NCBI RefSeq assembly: GCF_025370755.1
Contig: NZ_JAMXFC010000031.1
Location: 18,891 to 82,890, forward strand
Length of the DNA: 64,000 bases
Direction: 5' to 3'
From: Laspinema sp. D2d
GTDB taxonomy: Bacteria; Cyanobacteriota; Cyanobacteriia; Cyanobacteriales; Laspinemataceae
Shown here: positions 8,786 to 19,124 of the stretch, one piece after another
Position numbering within the stretch: the stretch's first letter is position 1
Layout: the number at the start of each line of letters is the position of its first letter
Notes under the pieces: model-generated
The model's input: the letters and a program-made list of their open reading frames with translations, nothing else
The model's database searches: none
What the model was told of the DNA's origin: nothing
Position numbers and translations under genes: made by a program

Positions 8786-9004
8786 TGTCGAAATCTTGGC
8801 TTAGTTTATCGTAGTCCTACCTACTCCTCTCAGAAAAGGAGCGAGAACTTAAAAGATCGTAATATATTGCCCGGTGCTTTTACTAGAGGGGTGCACTGGC
8901 GATCGGGCTTAAGTCGTTTCCAACCCGCCTAGGTTCATCTTTTTGTAATAAATCTTCACAAGTTCCTAGGGACCTCCCTTCAAGGGCGCTCAATCCACTC
9001 CCCC

Positions 9005-9206
9005 GTTCGTAGTAACGCCTTCAGGCGTTCCCTCCGGTGTTCGTAGTAACGACTTCAGTCGTTCCCTCCGGCGTTCGTAGTAACGACTTCAGTCGTTCCC
9101 TCCGGCGTTCGTAGTAACGACTTCAGTCGTTCTCTTTCTTAGTTCGTAGTAACGACTTCAGTCGTTCTCTTTCTTAGTTCGTAGTAACGACTTCAGTCGT
9201 TCTCTT
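9005..9206 (+). repeat. Hairpin repeat array, left half (6 units)
   Basis: Six units of about 34 bp, each starting GTAGTAACG and containing the palindrome AACGACTTCAGTCGTT (7-bp stem). The first unit reads AACGCCTTCAGGCGTT, in which both stem strands changed together. Joining sequences are of two kinds (CCCTCCGGCGTTC and CTCTTTCTTAGTTC). With the right half it fills most of the gap between psaC and the hdrB-like gene. Confidence 0.95.
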
Positions 9207-9248
9207 GGTTAAGAACGCATGGAGAAAGGGGGACCCTGTTTAACCTCA

Positions 9249-9470
9249 AAACGGGGAGAACGACTGAAGTCGTTACTACAAACGGGGAGAACGACTGAAG
9301 TCGTTACTACGAACGGGGAGAACGACTGAAGTCGTTACTACAAACGAAGAGAACGACTGAAGTCGTTACTACAAACGAAGAGAACGACTGAAGTCGTTAC
9401 TACAAACGGGGATAACGCCTGAAGGCGTTACTACGAACGAAGAGAACGACTGAAGTCGTTACTACGAACA
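9249..9470 (-). repeat. Hairpin repeat array, right half (7 inverted units)
   Basis: Seven units of about 31 bp containing AACGACTGAAGTCGTT followed by ACTAC, so the array is in opposite orientation to the one at 9005-9206. One unit again carries the paired change AACGCCTGAAGGCGTT. The two arrays face each other across about 42 bases of unique sequence and together could fold into a very large cruciform. Degenerate relatives occur at 60391-60440. Confidence 0.95.
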
Positions 9471-9481
9471 TGGGATGGGTT

Positions 9482-10387
9482 TTAGAGTCCCAATTTTTCT
9501 AAAACCGATCGCGTAGAGACTACATGACGATCTAATCCCAGTGCTTTCGGGGGGATGCCTAAAGCTAACGCCACTAATTGCGGCAGATGGAGGACCGGCA
9601 GATCTAACTTATGACCCATGAATTTAGCAACCTCGGGTTGACGAGAGTCTAAATTAAGGTGACAGAGGGGACAAGGAGTCACTAAACAATCTGCACCAGC
9701 GGCGATCGCCTCATCCAGATGGTTCCCTGCCATTTGGAACGCTTGGTCTGTAGCATAGCTGGAGAGGGGCCAGCCACAGCATTGGGTGCGGCCCGGATAA
9801 TAGACTGGTGTGGCCCCTACGGTCCGAAAGACATTTTCCATCGATTCCGGTTGGTAGGGGTCATCATAAGGGATAGTTTTTTGAGCGCGCAGCAGATAGC
9901 AACCATAGAATGCTGCACATTTGAGTCCACTCAGCTTGCGGGTGACTCGTTTTTGGAGTTCATCGAGACCATAGTCGGTGACTAAGGCCCATAATAGATG
10001 TTTGACTTCCGTGGTGCCTTGGTAGGGTGAACAATTTTGTTTTTCCAGTAACCCATTAATCTGGTTGACATAAGCGGGGTCCGAGGTTTGGAAATCCTTG
10101 AGACGCTCATCCACATGACCGATGACCCCTTGGCAAGTGCTGCAATGGGTGAGTAAGGGGAGGTTGAGTTGTTCGGCGAGGGCAATATTGCGGGCGTTGA
10201 CCGTATCTTCGAGGAGGCGGGAATCTTCTTTGAAGGTGCCGGAACCGCAGCAGGAGGCTTTTTTGAGTTCCAGCAGTTCAATACCGAGGGCTTTGGTTAA
10301 GGCTGCCGTGGATTGATAGAGTTCGCCGCAAGCGCCTTGAGCAACACAGCCGGGAAAGTAAGCGTATTTGAGGGTAACTGATGGCAT
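9482..10387 (-). CDS. HdrB/CCG-domain iron-sulfur protein
   Basis: A 301-residue protein of the heterodisulfide reductase subunit B family, with two cysteine-rich CCG domains that bind an unusual non-cubane iron-sulfur cluster. Visible motifs are FPGCVAQ, SCCGSGTF, HCSTCQG, FYGCYLLR, QCCGWPL and TPCPLCHLN. In cyanobacteria this family has been linked to the SdhE-like subunit of succinate dehydrogenase; that role here is inference. The start is ATG 10387 (MPSVTLKYAYFPG); an upstream TTG at 10441 would add 18 residues. It sits between psaC and acpP. Confidence 0.85.
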   Translation of the reverse strand: MPSVTLKYAYFPGCVAQGACGELYQSTAALTKALGIELLELKKASCCGSGTFKEDSRLLEDTVNARNIALAEQLNLPLLTHCSTCQGVIGHVDERLKDFQTSDPAYVNQINGLLEKQNCSPYQGTTEVKHLLWALVTDYGLDELQKRVTRKLSGLKCAAFYGCYLLRAQKTIPYDDPYQPESMENVFRTVGATPVYYPGRTQCCGWPLSSYATDQAFQMAGNHLDEAIAAGADCLVTPCPLCHLNLDSRQPEVAKFMGHKLDLPVLHLPQLVALALGIPPKALGLDRHVVSTRSVLEKLGL

Positions 10388-10595
10388 GGCAGTGGCACAG
10401 TTGAGAGGACGGTAGGAGGCGATCGCCGTAAGTGAGCTCAAGGCGATCGCTTCTTCTATTATTATTATGATGATGTGGCGTGGGGCGCTGCACTGTCCTT
10501 TCTTAATAGCAGCTTAATTTTAGAAGGGGCTAGGGTCATTGGTCATTGGTCATTGGTCCCTTACAACGGTAGGGTTTTTACGCTTAACTGCACGT

Positions 10596-10811
10596 CCGGT
10601 CCCCTCCCCTTGGCAAGGGGAGGGTTAGGGTGGGGTCCTCTTCGCGTGGCAATTCCCTACGGGATAGCTCCGCTTACCGCCACGTCAGGCACTCAAAGGA
10701 GGTTTAAGTACCTATATGGAGGCTGGTCCAACCTAGTTTCTTCGTGACATGGCAAAGCCACATCACCCGGACCCCACCCTAACCCTCCCCTTGCCAAGGG
10801 GAGGGGACCGG
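10596..10811. repeat. 43-bp perfect inverted repeat spanning 216 bp
   Basis: The arms 10596-10638 and 10769-10811 are exact reverse complements of 43 bases. Each arm contains its own small palindrome (CCCCTCCCCTTGGCAAGGGG region). The 130-bp centre codes for nothing I recognise. The structure resembles a small non-autonomous element or a repeat that inserted twice in opposite orientation. Nothing else could be assigned in the 10388-11140 gap apart from a short GGTCATTGGTCATTGGTC direct repeat just to its left. Confidence 0.9.
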
Positions 10812-11140
10812 AGGTGATTTTAAATGTGAGGCAAATCCCCCTGAACGTAAAAAACTACTTTTGTAAGGTCCTTCGTCCTTCGTCCTGAGTCAGGGTTCAA
10901 TTATCAATTGAAAAAAAATAAGCATTCTGTCAAGCAAAGAAAACAATCAGAAATCGCGTGTGGGTGATGCATCTTTCAGATAAGATGGGAAAACGGCCTT
11001 GAGCCAGTCATCGGGCATAGGAGTTTTAGAAACGACTAAGGGCCAGACCGACCAAACCGGGCAGGGACAATCGCACGTTAGAACGGCCCCACCCAAGCCC
11101 AAATTTGTTATGATTTGCTGCATTCAAAGAGGACATCCCC

Positions 11141-11392
11141 ATGAGTCAAGAAGATATTTTTTCCCAAGTCAAGAAAATCGTCACGGAGCAACTGGAAGTA
11201 GAAGGGGATAAAGTCACCCCTGGAGCCAGCTTTGCCGAAGATCTCGGCGCTGATTCCCTGGATACAGTGGAACTGGTAATGGCATTAGAAGAAAACTTTG
11301 ATATTGAAATTCCGGACGAAGCAGCAGAAAAAATCACCACCGTCCAAGAGGCAGTGAATTACATCGAGAGCCAAGTTGCAGCAAAAGCATAA
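11141..11392 (+). CDS. acpP: Acyl carrier protein
   Basis: An 83-residue acidic carrier of fatty acid synthesis. The phosphopantetheine attachment serine lies in the canonical [16 protein letters not shown] motif. A GAGG-type site (AAAGAGGACATCCCC) precedes the ATG. It is followed after 60 bases by fabF and then tkt, a gene order conserved in many cyanobacteria. Confidence 0.97.
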   Translation: MSQEDIFSQVKKIVTEQLEVEGDKVTPGASFAEDLGADSLDTVELVMALEENFDIEIPDEAAEKITTVQEAVNYIESQVAAKA

Positions 11393-11452
11393 AGCAGACT
11401 GCTTTCACCTGGATTCTGCGTGTTTGGTGTGGCAGCAAGAGATACAGCAATC

Positions 11453-12703
11453 ATGACCAGCTTAGAACGAAAACGAGTTGTTGTTACGGGTCTCGGTGCG
11501 GTTACGCCGATCGGCAATACCTTACAGGACTATTGGGAAGGGTTGTTGAGCGGACGTAATGGCATTGGTCCCATTACCCTGTTCGATCCGTCGAATCATT
11601 CCTGCCGGATTGCCGGTGAGGTGAAGGGATTTGACCCCCATGACTACTTGGAAAAAAAAGAAGCCAAGCGCATGGATCGATTTGCTCAGTTTGCGATCGC
11701 CGCGAGTAAGCAAGCGATCGCCGACGCGAGTTTTGAGATTAATGAACTCAGCGCCGAGCAGGTGGGTATCGTCATCGGCAATGGCATCGGTGGCATGAAA
11801 GTCATGGAAGATCAGCAAACGATCTACCTCGATCGCGGACCGGACCGATGCAGTCCATTTATGGTGCCCATGATGATCGCCAACATGGCGGCAGGGCTGA
11901 CGGCTATTCATACCGGAGCTAAGGGACCCAATTCTTGTGTAGTGACGGCTTGTGCAGCCGGTTCCAATGCCGTGGGAGATGCCTTTCGCCTCATTCAAGG
12001 CGGATATGCTCAAGCGATGCTTTGTGGCGGAACCGAAGCGGCAGTGACACCGCTATCCGTTGCGGGGTTTGCAGCAGCGCGGGCGGTTTCCACCCGGAAT
12101 GATGATCCGCTTCATGCCTGCCGTCCGTTTGATCGCGATCGCGATGGATTTGTGATGGGCGAAGGAGCGGGCATTTTACTCCTCGAAGAACTGGAGCACG
12201 CTCTGGCACGAGGGGCTAAAATTTATGCCGAAATGGTAGGCTATGCCATGACCTGTGATGCCTATCATATGACCTCCCCCGTTCCCGGTGGTGAAGGGGC
12301 CACACGAGCGATGTTACTCGCCCTGAAAGATGCCGGACTCTCACCGCAACAGGTGAGCTACATCAATGCTCACGGCACCAGTACCACTGCCAACGATAAG
12401 ACCGAAACCAACGCGATTAAAAACGCTTTGGGAGACCATGCTTACAAGATAGCAGTCAGCTCTACAAAGTCCATGACTGGGCATTTGCTAGGGGGTTCGG
12501 GCGGCATTGAAGCCGTAGCAACCGTCATGGCAGTCGCCCATGATAAAGTGCCACCGACCATTAACCTAGAGAATCCAGATCCCGAGTGTGACCTGGATTA
12601 TGTGCCCCATCACAGCCGGGATTGCTCGGTGAATGTCGCACTTTCCAATTCCTTCGGGTTTGGGGGACATAACGTCACCCTAGCCTTTGCCAAATATCAG
12701 TAA
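11453..12703 (+). CDS. fabF: Beta-ketoacyl-ACP synthase II
   Basis: A condensing enzyme that elongates acyl-ACP with malonyl-ACP. The active-site cysteine is in VVTACAAGSNAVGDA; the two histidines are in NAHGTSTTANDKTE and STKSMTGHLLG. I start at ATG 11453 (MTSLERKRVVVTGLG); a GTG at 11420 would add eleven residues and is less likely. Length (416 residues) is normal. It is probably co-transcribed with acpP. Confidence 0.97.
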   Translation: MTSLERKRVVVTGLGAVTPIGNTLQDYWEGLLSGRNGIGPITLFDPSNHSCRIAGEVKGFDPHDYLEKKEAKRMDRFAQFAIAASKQAIADASFEINELSAEQVGIVIGNGIGGMKVMEDQQTIYLDRGPDRCSPFMVPMMIANMAAGLTAIHTGAKGPNSCVVTACAAGSNAVGDAFRLIQGGYAQAMLCGGTEAAVTPLSVAGFAAARAVSTRNDDPLHACRPFDRDRDGFVMGEGAGILLLEELEHALARGAKIYAEMVGYAMTCDAYHMTSPVPGGEGATRAMLLALKDAGLSPQQVSYINAHGTSTTANDKTETNAIKNALGDHAYKIAVSSTKSMTGHLLGGSGGIEAVATVMAVAHDKVPPTINLENPDPECDLDYVPHHSRDCSVNVALSNSFGFGGHNVTLAFAKYQ

Positions 12704-12963
12704 AGGGTCTCCATGTGACAAGGTGGCTGGATGAAGTTTGTTTTTGAGTTTCACCGGAACGGTTAAGCCCACAGATAGCGGGTTTCATTCTCCAGAGTCA
12801 CACCTTGTCACTTGACCCTTGCCCATCGATCCGGGTAATGGGATCATGGGATTACCTGTTTGGGGCGATCGCGAGGGGCTGACTTTCGCTCATCACCCCC
12901 AATCGTCCTGCATTACCAGACCAAGCTTAGACAACAGACCCTCATTTTTAGACAAAAGAAACT

Positions 12964-14994
12964 ATGGCCGTATCTGCTCCAACCAAACAATCTCTCGAAG
13001 AACTCTGTATTAACAGCATCCGCTTCCTGGCGATCGATGCTGTCGAAAAAGCCAACTCGGGTCACCCCGGTTTACCAATGGGTGCAGCGCCAATGGCGTT
13101 CGTTCTGTGGGATCAGTTTATGCGGTTCAACCCCAAAAACCCCAAGTGGTTTAACCGCGATCGCTTCGTCCTCTCTGCGGGCCACGGCTGTATGCTTCAG
13201 TATGCCCTCCTGTATCTCACCGGCTACAGAGGCTTAGAGTTAGAGGACCTCAAACAATTCCGTCAGTGGGAATCCAAAACTCCGGGTCACCCCGAAAACT
13301 TCCAAACCGAAGGTGTCGAAGTCACCACCGGACCCCTCGGCCAAGGAATTGCCAATGCCGTCGGTTTGGCCCTGGCTGAAGCCCACCTTGCCGCGAAATT
13401 TAACAAACCCGACCTCACCATCGTTGACCATTACACCTATGTCATTCTGGGTGATGGCTGCAACATGGAAGGGATTTCCGGTGAAGCTTGCTCGTTAGCC
13501 GGTCACTGGGGATTGGGTAAACTGATCGCCCTCTACGACGACAACCACATCTCCATTGATGGTTCCACCGACATCTCTTTTACCGAAGATGTCAGCAAGC
13601 GCTTTGAATCCTACGGCTGGCACGTCCTCCACGTCGAAAACGGCAACACTGACCTAGAAGCCATTGCCAAGGCGATCGCTGAAGCCAAAACCGTCACCGA
13701 CAAGCCAACCTTAATCAAAGTTACCACCACCATCGGCTTCGGTTCTCCCAACAAAGCCAACAGCCATGATGTCCACGGTGCAGCCCTCGGTGCTTCCGAA
13801 GTCCAAGCCACTCGCGACCACCTCGGCTGGAACTATGGCCCGTTTGAAGTACCGGAAGATGCCCTCGGCCACTTCCGCAAAGCCGTCGATCGCGGTGCCA
13901 AACATGAAGAAGAATGGAACAGCCTCTGGACTCGCTACAAAGCCGAGTATTCCGAAGAAGCTGCCGTCTTAGAACGGATGATGAGTGGCAAACTCCCCGA
14001 CGGCTGGGATAAATCCCTCCCCACCTTCAAACCCGGTGAGAAAGCGGATGCGACCCGGAACCAATCCGGTAACTGCTTGAATGCGATCGCTGGCGTCCTC
14101 CCCGACCTGATCGGTGGTTCCGCTGACTTAGCCCCCTCCAACAAAACCTTACTGAAATCCTCCAAAGATTTCCAAAAAGGAGCCTACGAAAACCGTAACG
14201 TTCGCTTCGGCGTCCGCGAACATGGCATGGGTGCCATCTGCAACGGTATCGCCCTACATGGTTCCGGTTTAATCTCCTACGGTGCCACCTTCTTGGTGTT
14301 TACCGACTATATGCGCGGTGCTATTCGTCTGTCCGCCCTCTCTCAAGCTGGGGTAATCTGGGTCATGACCCATGACTCCATTGCCTTGGGTGAAGATGGC
14401 CCGACTCACCAACCCATCGAGCATATCCCCTCCCTGCGCGCCATTCCTGACCTGATCGTGCTACGTCCGGCAGATGGTAACGAAACCTCTGGTGCCTACA
14501 AAGTCGCCGTAGAAAAAGCCAAAGGCATTGGTGCCGATCATCCCTATCCTTCCCTCTTGGCCCTGTCTCGCCAAAACCTGCCGAACCTGGAAGGAACCTC
14601 CATTGAAGGAGTTGCTAAAGGCGGTTACACGATCTCCGATAGCGAAGGCACTCCCGACATCATCTTGATCGGAACCGGGGGCGAACTCTACCTGTGCGTA
14701 GAAGCCGCTGAAAAGCTCCGTGCACAAGGGAAGAAAGTCCGGGTCGTTTCCATGCCCAGTTGCGAACTGTTCGACGAACAAGACGAAGCTTATCGCGAAT
14801 CCGTGCTTCCTAAAGCCGTTAAGAAACGTCTGGTAGTAGAAGCCGGTTCTAGCTATGGCTGGCACCGTTACTTTGGGGATCAAGGTTCCTCAATCAGCGT
14901 CGATCGCTTCGGTGCTTCCTCTCCCGGTGAGGTCGCTTTGGAACGGTTTGGATATACAGCCGATAATATTGCGGCCAAAGCAGCGGCGCTTTAA
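12964..14994 (+). CDS. tkt: Transketolase
   Basis: A 676-residue thiamine diphosphate enzyme of the Calvin cycle and pentose phosphate pathway. It shows the [13 protein letters not shown] thiamine-binding stretch, the [18 protein letters not shown]-terminal segment, [18 protein letters not shown] in the pyrimidine domain, and [18 protein letters not shown]. Codon use is strongly GC-ending, as expected for a highly expressed gene. A strong terminator follows at 15053. Confidence 0.98.
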   Translation: MAVSAPTKQSLEELCINSIRFLAIDAVEKANSGHPGLPMGAAPMAFVLWDQFMRFNPKNPKWFNRDRFVLSAGHGCMLQYALLYLTGYRGLELEDLKQFRQWESKTPGHPENFQTEGVEVTTGPLGQGIANAVGLALAEAHLAAKFNKPDLTIVDHYTYVILGDGCNMEGISGEACSLAGHWGLGKLIALYDDNHISIDGSTDISFTEDVSKRFESYGWHVLHVENGNTDLEAIAKAIAEAKTVTDKPTLIKVTTTIGFGSPNKANSHDVHGAALGASEVQATRDHLGWNYGPFEVPEDALGHFRKAVDRGAKHEEEWNSLWTRYKAEYSEEAAVLERMMSGKLPDGWDKSLPTFKPGEKADATRNQSGNCLNAIAGVLPDLIGGSADLAPSNKTLLKSSKDFQKGAYENRNVRFGVREHGMGAICNGIALHGSGLISYGATFLVFTDYMRGAIRLSALSQAGVIWVMTHDSIALGEDGPTHQPIEHIPSLRAIPDLIVLRPADGNETSGAYKVAVEKAKGIGADHPYPSLLALSRQNLPNLEGTSIEGVAKGGYTISDSEGTPDIILIGTGGELYLCVEAAEKLRAQGKKVRVVSMPSCELFDEQDEAYRESVLPKAVKKRLVVEAGSSYGWHRYFGDQGSSISVDRFGASSPGEVALERFGYTADNIAAKAAAL

Positions 14995-15052
14995 GTATAA
15001 TATACAAAAAGCGTAGGGGATTATTCTTGGGAATAACCCCCTAATCCTATAT

Positions 15053-15084
15053 AAAAAGGCTCTCTAATCCTAGGGAGCCTTTTT
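15053..15084 (+). terminator. Terminator after tkt
   Basis: AAAAAGGCTC and its complement GGGAGCCTTTTT form a hairpin with T5 at the 3' side, 59 bases past the tkt stop. Confidence 0.85.
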
Positions 15085-15133
15085 ATTATGTCTTGACCAG
15101 CCCGATTCTGGCTCAAGACTCTATGTGATCCTA

Positions 15134-15250
15134 AATCCGGTTGTCAACAGTCGGTTTTCTCTCTTAGCTCGCGCCGTTAGGGCGGCGCTAACGTTTGTAT
15201 AGCTCCACCCTTGAGGGTGCAGATTTTTAGCGACTTACTACAACCGGATT
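15134..15250 (+). repeat. Dispersed TIR element, copy A
   Basis: A 117-bp copy bounded by AATCCGGTTGT and ACAACCGGATT. Inside, in order, are a CGGTTTTCTCTCTTAGC segment, a GC-rich hairpin and a CACCCTTGAGGGTG hairpin. Related copies lie at 36696-36804 (reversed) and 63790-63899, with a fragment at 41567-41610. This copy lies between the convergent tkt and WGxxGxxG genes. Confidence 0.85.
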
Positions 15251-15361
15251 CCGGATTGATTCAATTCGAGTCCCAGACAAAATGCAGTAACATCAGATAA
15301 GATGCTACCGCATTTATAACTTGATTAAAACTTAGGCAAAAATTCCCAGCTTTTTCTAGGT

Positions 15362-15697
15362 TTAGCGATAAGTTGTAGAGGAGCGACCGGCTACTTCTTC
15401 CCGATCGCGAGCGGGATCGGCATAATAAGTAGGGGATTCGTGGCGATTACGACCGGCTAAACCAGCCAGACCCAGTAAGCCTAACAACCCTAGTAAGCCC
15501 CAATCTCCATTATCATTTTCCTCTTCCACGCTGCGAGTCCCTTCTTGGGTCTCATAAACCTCTTGGGTTTCAGTGTCCGGGCTCGTTTGAGTTCCGGGGG
15601 TGCTTTGAGCGGAAGCCGGTAAAATGGAAGGTGCGATCGCTAAACCTGCACTGAGAACAGTGGCGCTTAAAATTGTGGACAATTTAGAACTCTTCAT
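15362..15697 (-). CDS. Exported WGxxGxxG family protein
   Basis: A 111-residue protein starting at ATG 15697 (MKSSKLSTILSATVLSAGL), with an upstream GGAG. It has a signal peptide ending near PASAQS, an acidic Thr/Glu-rich linker, then the motif WGLLGLLGLLGLAGLAG followed by RNRHE. This defines the WGxxGxxG family, whose short hydrophobic C-terminal helix is thought to be an anchoring or sorting signal. Function unknown. It is convergent with tkt. Confidence 0.8.
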   Translation of the reverse strand: MKSSKLSTILSATVLSAGLAIAPSILPASAQSTPGTQTSPDTETQEVYETQEGTRSVEEENDNGDWGLLGLLGLLGLAGLAGRNRHESPTYYADPARDREEVAGRSSTTYR

Positions 15698-16703
15698 AAA
15701 AAGGAGTCTCCTTAAACATTGCTTGCTTGTAACCAATCTATCGACAATCCCAGGAAGGCGCATCAATCTTTAGATGGAAACTCCATTAGAACCCAGTTAT
15801 TCCTGAAGAAATAGACCCAGGGCAAAACGCCGTATATAGCTAAGAAAAATACCCTAAAACTTAAATTTAGAGACAGAACGATGCTCGGGTTGTAGGTCTG
15901 GCGATCGCCACCTAAATCAGGACTATATAGGTTACATCATTGCTCTGTGAAAGGGTTTGGGCTGTTGCCTTAGAGGCCGAGAAACTCAGTGATCGCTACC
16001 GCAGAGGTCCTCTTGATTTGGGTGAATTTTACCCGGATATTTAAACTTTGCACGAAATTCCTTCGGTTCACATCCGATGTCATCCCCAAATTAAAGCCCT
16101 CTAGGGTTGATATCACTACAAAAACAGGAAATAGATAAAAATTAGCTAGACGTTAAAAACTGAGAATCATCACCAGGTGAGCTGTAGTCTGAGAGAAGAG
16201 CAAGAGTTCCCATGCCATCAATTATAAACAAAAAACCTAAACGAGTAAGAAAGTATGCAGGACAAGAAAAAAGCAGGGGTTTACCCCGGTTTGTTGTTGT
16301 AGAAAGAGAGGGCATTAATATAAATGACTGAAATTTTCCAGAGCAATTGGGGAAAATATCAGGTCTCAGATGGGACAAGTAAACAACGGGTTAAGTCTAG
16401 GGGAAATCCCAGTTTCTTAGGGAAAATAGGCCAGAGAGGAAGCCACTTTCCTCAAGCTCAACCCGAGGAATCTCCTGGAAAAGCGATCGCCAACCGACGC
16501 ACAATTGGACCCGATCGCCGCTACAACCGTAACCCCTGATCGGCGAGCGGGTATAATAGTTAGTCAGTTAATCGTGCTTTATCCACTCTATCCAGTGTTG
16601 ATCACGAGATATCTTCCTCTACAGACAGAGGCGATCGCCAGAGTTATGACCTTTAATTTGAGGGAAAGCACATTCACTTATCGAACTTAGTAAGGAGTAT
16701 GGG
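15698..16703. other. 1-kb intergenic region without a convincing gene
   Basis: Short frames on both strands lack family features and good ribosome sites. A decayed-looking coding fragment may exist around 15955-16040 (ALEAEKLSDRYRRGPLDLGE). The stretch from 16104 (GGGTTGATATCACT) matches sequences at about 53529 and 56781, so it contains a piece of a dispersed repeat. A TATAAT at 16551 could be the -10 of a promoter for the sucrose synthase gene. Confidence 0.5.
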
Positions 16704-19124
16704 ATGTCAGACTTGATACAATCCGTCCTCAAATGTGACGAAAAAATCGATCTGCGTCAGTTTGCCAGCGAATTACGCACCACAGGGCAGCAGTATTTTT
16801 TGAGAAATGATATCGTGCGCGCCTTCTCAGATTACTGTACACACCATGAAAAACCCTCAAACTTTTATCAATCTTCCTCTCTCGGAAAATTGATTTTATA
16901 TACCCAAGAAATCATTCTGGAAAATGAAAGCCTCTGCATGATTGTGCGGCCTAAGATTGCCTCTCAAGAAATCTTTCGGATCTTAGAGGATCTCACCGTA
17001 GAACCCATGACCGTGCAGGAATTGCTAGATTTGCGCGATCGCCTCGTCAATCACCACCACCCCAACGAGGGAGATGTCCTCGAACTAGACTTTGCCCCCT
17101 TTTACGACTACTCCCCCATCATTCGCGACCCCAAAAACATCGGCAAAGGAGTTCAGTTTCTCAATCGCTACCTGTCGAGTAAATTATTCCAAGACTCAGA
17201 GCAAACTCTCGAACTCCTCTATGAATTTTTGAGCTTGCATCAGTATAATGGACTGCAATTACTCATTAACCAACGGATTAAAAACCGGCGGGAATTGTCC
17301 CAGAAAGTCAAACAAGCCCTCTCCTTCGTCAGCGATCGGCCCCCAGAAGAACCCTTTGAAAACTTCCGGTTTGACCTGCAAATCTTAGGATTTGAACCCG
17401 GTTGGGGTAACACTGCCGGTCGCGTCCGCGATACCCTAGAAATTCTTGACGAACTCATCGACTCCCCTAACGATGCCGTCCTGGAATCCTTCATCTCCCG
17501 GATTCCGATGATCTTTCGTATCGTCCTCGTCTCCGTTCATGGCTGGTTTGGTCAAGAAGGCGTACTCGGACGACCCGACACCGGCGGCCAAGTTGTCTAT
17601 GTCCTCGATCAGGCCCGCAGTTTAGAAAAACAACTGCAAGAAGAATTTAACCTGGGCGGATTAGATACATTAGGCGTTCATCCGAAAGTCATCATCCTGT
17701 CCCGGTTAATTCCCAATGCTGATGGCACTCGCTGTAACGAACGCCTCGAAAAAATTCACGGCACCGATAATGGTTGGATTCTGCGAGTTCCCTTGCGCGA
17801 ACATAATCCTAACCTGACCCAAAACTGGATTTCCCGATTTGAAATCTGGCCCTATTTAGAAACCTACGCCATTGATGCCGAAAAAGAACTTTTGGCAGAA
17901 TTTCAAGGCAAACCTGATTTAATCGTCGGCAATTATTCTGACGGAAACTTAGTCGCATTCCTGTTAGCACGTCGCCTGAAAGTCACCCAGTGCAACATCG
18001 CTCATGCCTTAGAAAAATCTAAGTATCTGTTCAGTAACCTCTACTGGCAAGACCTCGACTCTCAATATCACTTTTCTCTCCAGTTTACCGCTGACTTGAT
18101 CGCCATGAATGCTGCCAACTTTATTATTAGCAGCACCTATCAAGAGATTGTGGGAACCCCTGATAGCGTGGGTCAGTACGAATCCTACGCCTGTTTTACC
18201 ATGCCGGATCTGTATCATGTGGTCAACGGCATTGAGTTATTTTCTCCTAAATTTAACGTCGTCCCTCCTGGGGTGAATGAAGCGGTCTATTTTCCCTACA
18301 CCCGCACCCAAGACCGCATCCCATCCAACCGGGAACGACTAGAAGAATTGCTCTTTACCCTAGATGACCCCGCACAAGTTTTTGGAAAACTAGAAGACCC
18401 CAACAAACCCATTCTATTTTCCGTCGCCCGACTGGACCGGATTAAGAATCTCACAGGTTTAGCTGAATGTTTTGGTCGGAGTCCTGAATTGCAAAAGCGC
18501 TGTAATCTGATTTTGGTTGCGGGTAAATTGCGAACGGAAGACTCTACCGATACGGAAGAAATCAGCGAAATGCAAAAATTGTATGGCATCATTGAACAAT
18601 ACAATTTGTATAATAAAATTCGCTGGTTGGGGGTTCGACTCTCTAAGAGTGATTCGGGGGAACTGTATCGAGTGATTGGTGACCATAAGGGAATTTTTGT
18701 GCAACCGGCTTTATTTGAAGCCTTTGGTCTCACAATTTTAGAGGCGATGGTTTCCGGGTTGCCGACCTTTGCCACCCAGTTTGGGGGTCCGTTAGAAATC
18801 ATTCAGGATAAGGTGAATGGATTCTACATCAACCCCACGAATTTAGAAGAAACTGCACAGAAGCTGCTGGACTTTCTGTCCAAACATGAGCAAAATCCCC
18901 AGTATTGGGATGAAATTTCCCAGCGGGCGATCGAGCGGGTTTACACGACTTATACTTGGAAGATTCATACCACCCGCCTGTTGTCTTTGTCTAAAATTTA
19001 CGGGTTTTGGAATTATACCTCCAAGGAAAACCGGGAAGATATGTTGCGCTACTTAGAGGCGTTATTTTATCTAGTTTACAAGCCTCGTGCGCAGGCGTTA
19101 TTGCAACAACATTGGGACCGCTAG
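16704..19124 (+). CDS. susA: Sucrose synthase
   Basis: An 806-residue GT-B glycosyltransferase (family GT4) that reversibly converts sucrose and a nucleoside diphosphate to NDP-glucose and fructose; in cyanobacteria it acts mainly in sucrose breakdown. Full length matches bacterial and plant enzymes. The N-terminal ~270 residues are the regulatory helical region. The catalytic domain begins near VSVHGWFGQEGVLGRPDTGG, and the C-terminal lobe has EAFGLTILEAM, the E-x7-E nucleotide-sugar site. AAGGAG precedes the ATG. It is a single gene. Confidence 0.95.
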   Translation: MSDLIQSVLKCDEKIDLRQFASELRTTGQQYFLRNDIVRAFSDYCTHHEKPSNFYQSSSLGKLILYTQEIILENESLCMIVRPKIASQEIFRILEDLTVEPMTVQELLDLRDRLVNHHHPNEGDVLELDFAPFYDYSPIIRDPKNIGKGVQFLNRYLSSKLFQDSEQTLELLYEFLSLHQYNGLQLLINQRIKNRRELSQKVKQALSFVSDRPPEEPFENFRFDLQILGFEPGWGNTAGRVRDTLEILDELIDSPNDAVLESFISRIPMIFRIVLVSVHGWFGQEGVLGRPDTGGQVVYVLDQARSLEKQLQEEFNLGGLDTLGVHPKVIILSRLIPNADGTRCNERLEKIHGTDNGWILRVPLREHNPNLTQNWISRFEIWPYLETYAIDAEKELLAEFQGKPDLIVGNYSDGNLVAFLLARRLKVTQCNIAHALEKSKYLFSNLYWQDLDSQYHFSLQFTADLIAMNAANFIISSTYQEIVGTPDSVGQYESYACFTMPDLYHVVNGIELFSPKFNVVPPGVNEAVYFPYTRTQDRIPSNRERLEELLFTLDDPAQVFGKLEDPNKPILFSVARLDRIKNLTGLAECFGRSPELQKRCNLILVAGKLRTEDSTDTEEISEMQKLYGIIEQYNLYNKIRWLGVRLSKSDSGELYRVIGDHKGIFVQPALFEAFGLTILEAMVSGLPTFATQFGGPLEIIQDKVNGFYINPTNLEETAQKLLDFLSKHEQNPQYWDEISQRAIERVYTTYTWKIHTTRLLSLSKIYGFWNYTSKENREDMLRYLEALFYLVYKPRAQALLQQHWDR

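Noticed and set aside
8811..8824. GTA-N8-TAC, an NtcA-type site upstream of psaC
   Set aside because: Such a loose pattern is expected by chance about every 4 kb, and there is no properly spaced -10 element or nitrogen-related gene.
9005..9470. CRISPR-like regularly spaced repeats
   Set aside because: The sequences between the palindromes are themselves repeated and very short, units switch orientation at the centre, and no cas genes are present.
16142..16539. Short frames on both strands before sucrose synthase
   Set aside because: Overlapping opposite-strand frames without ribosome sites or conserved motifs; best read as non-coding.
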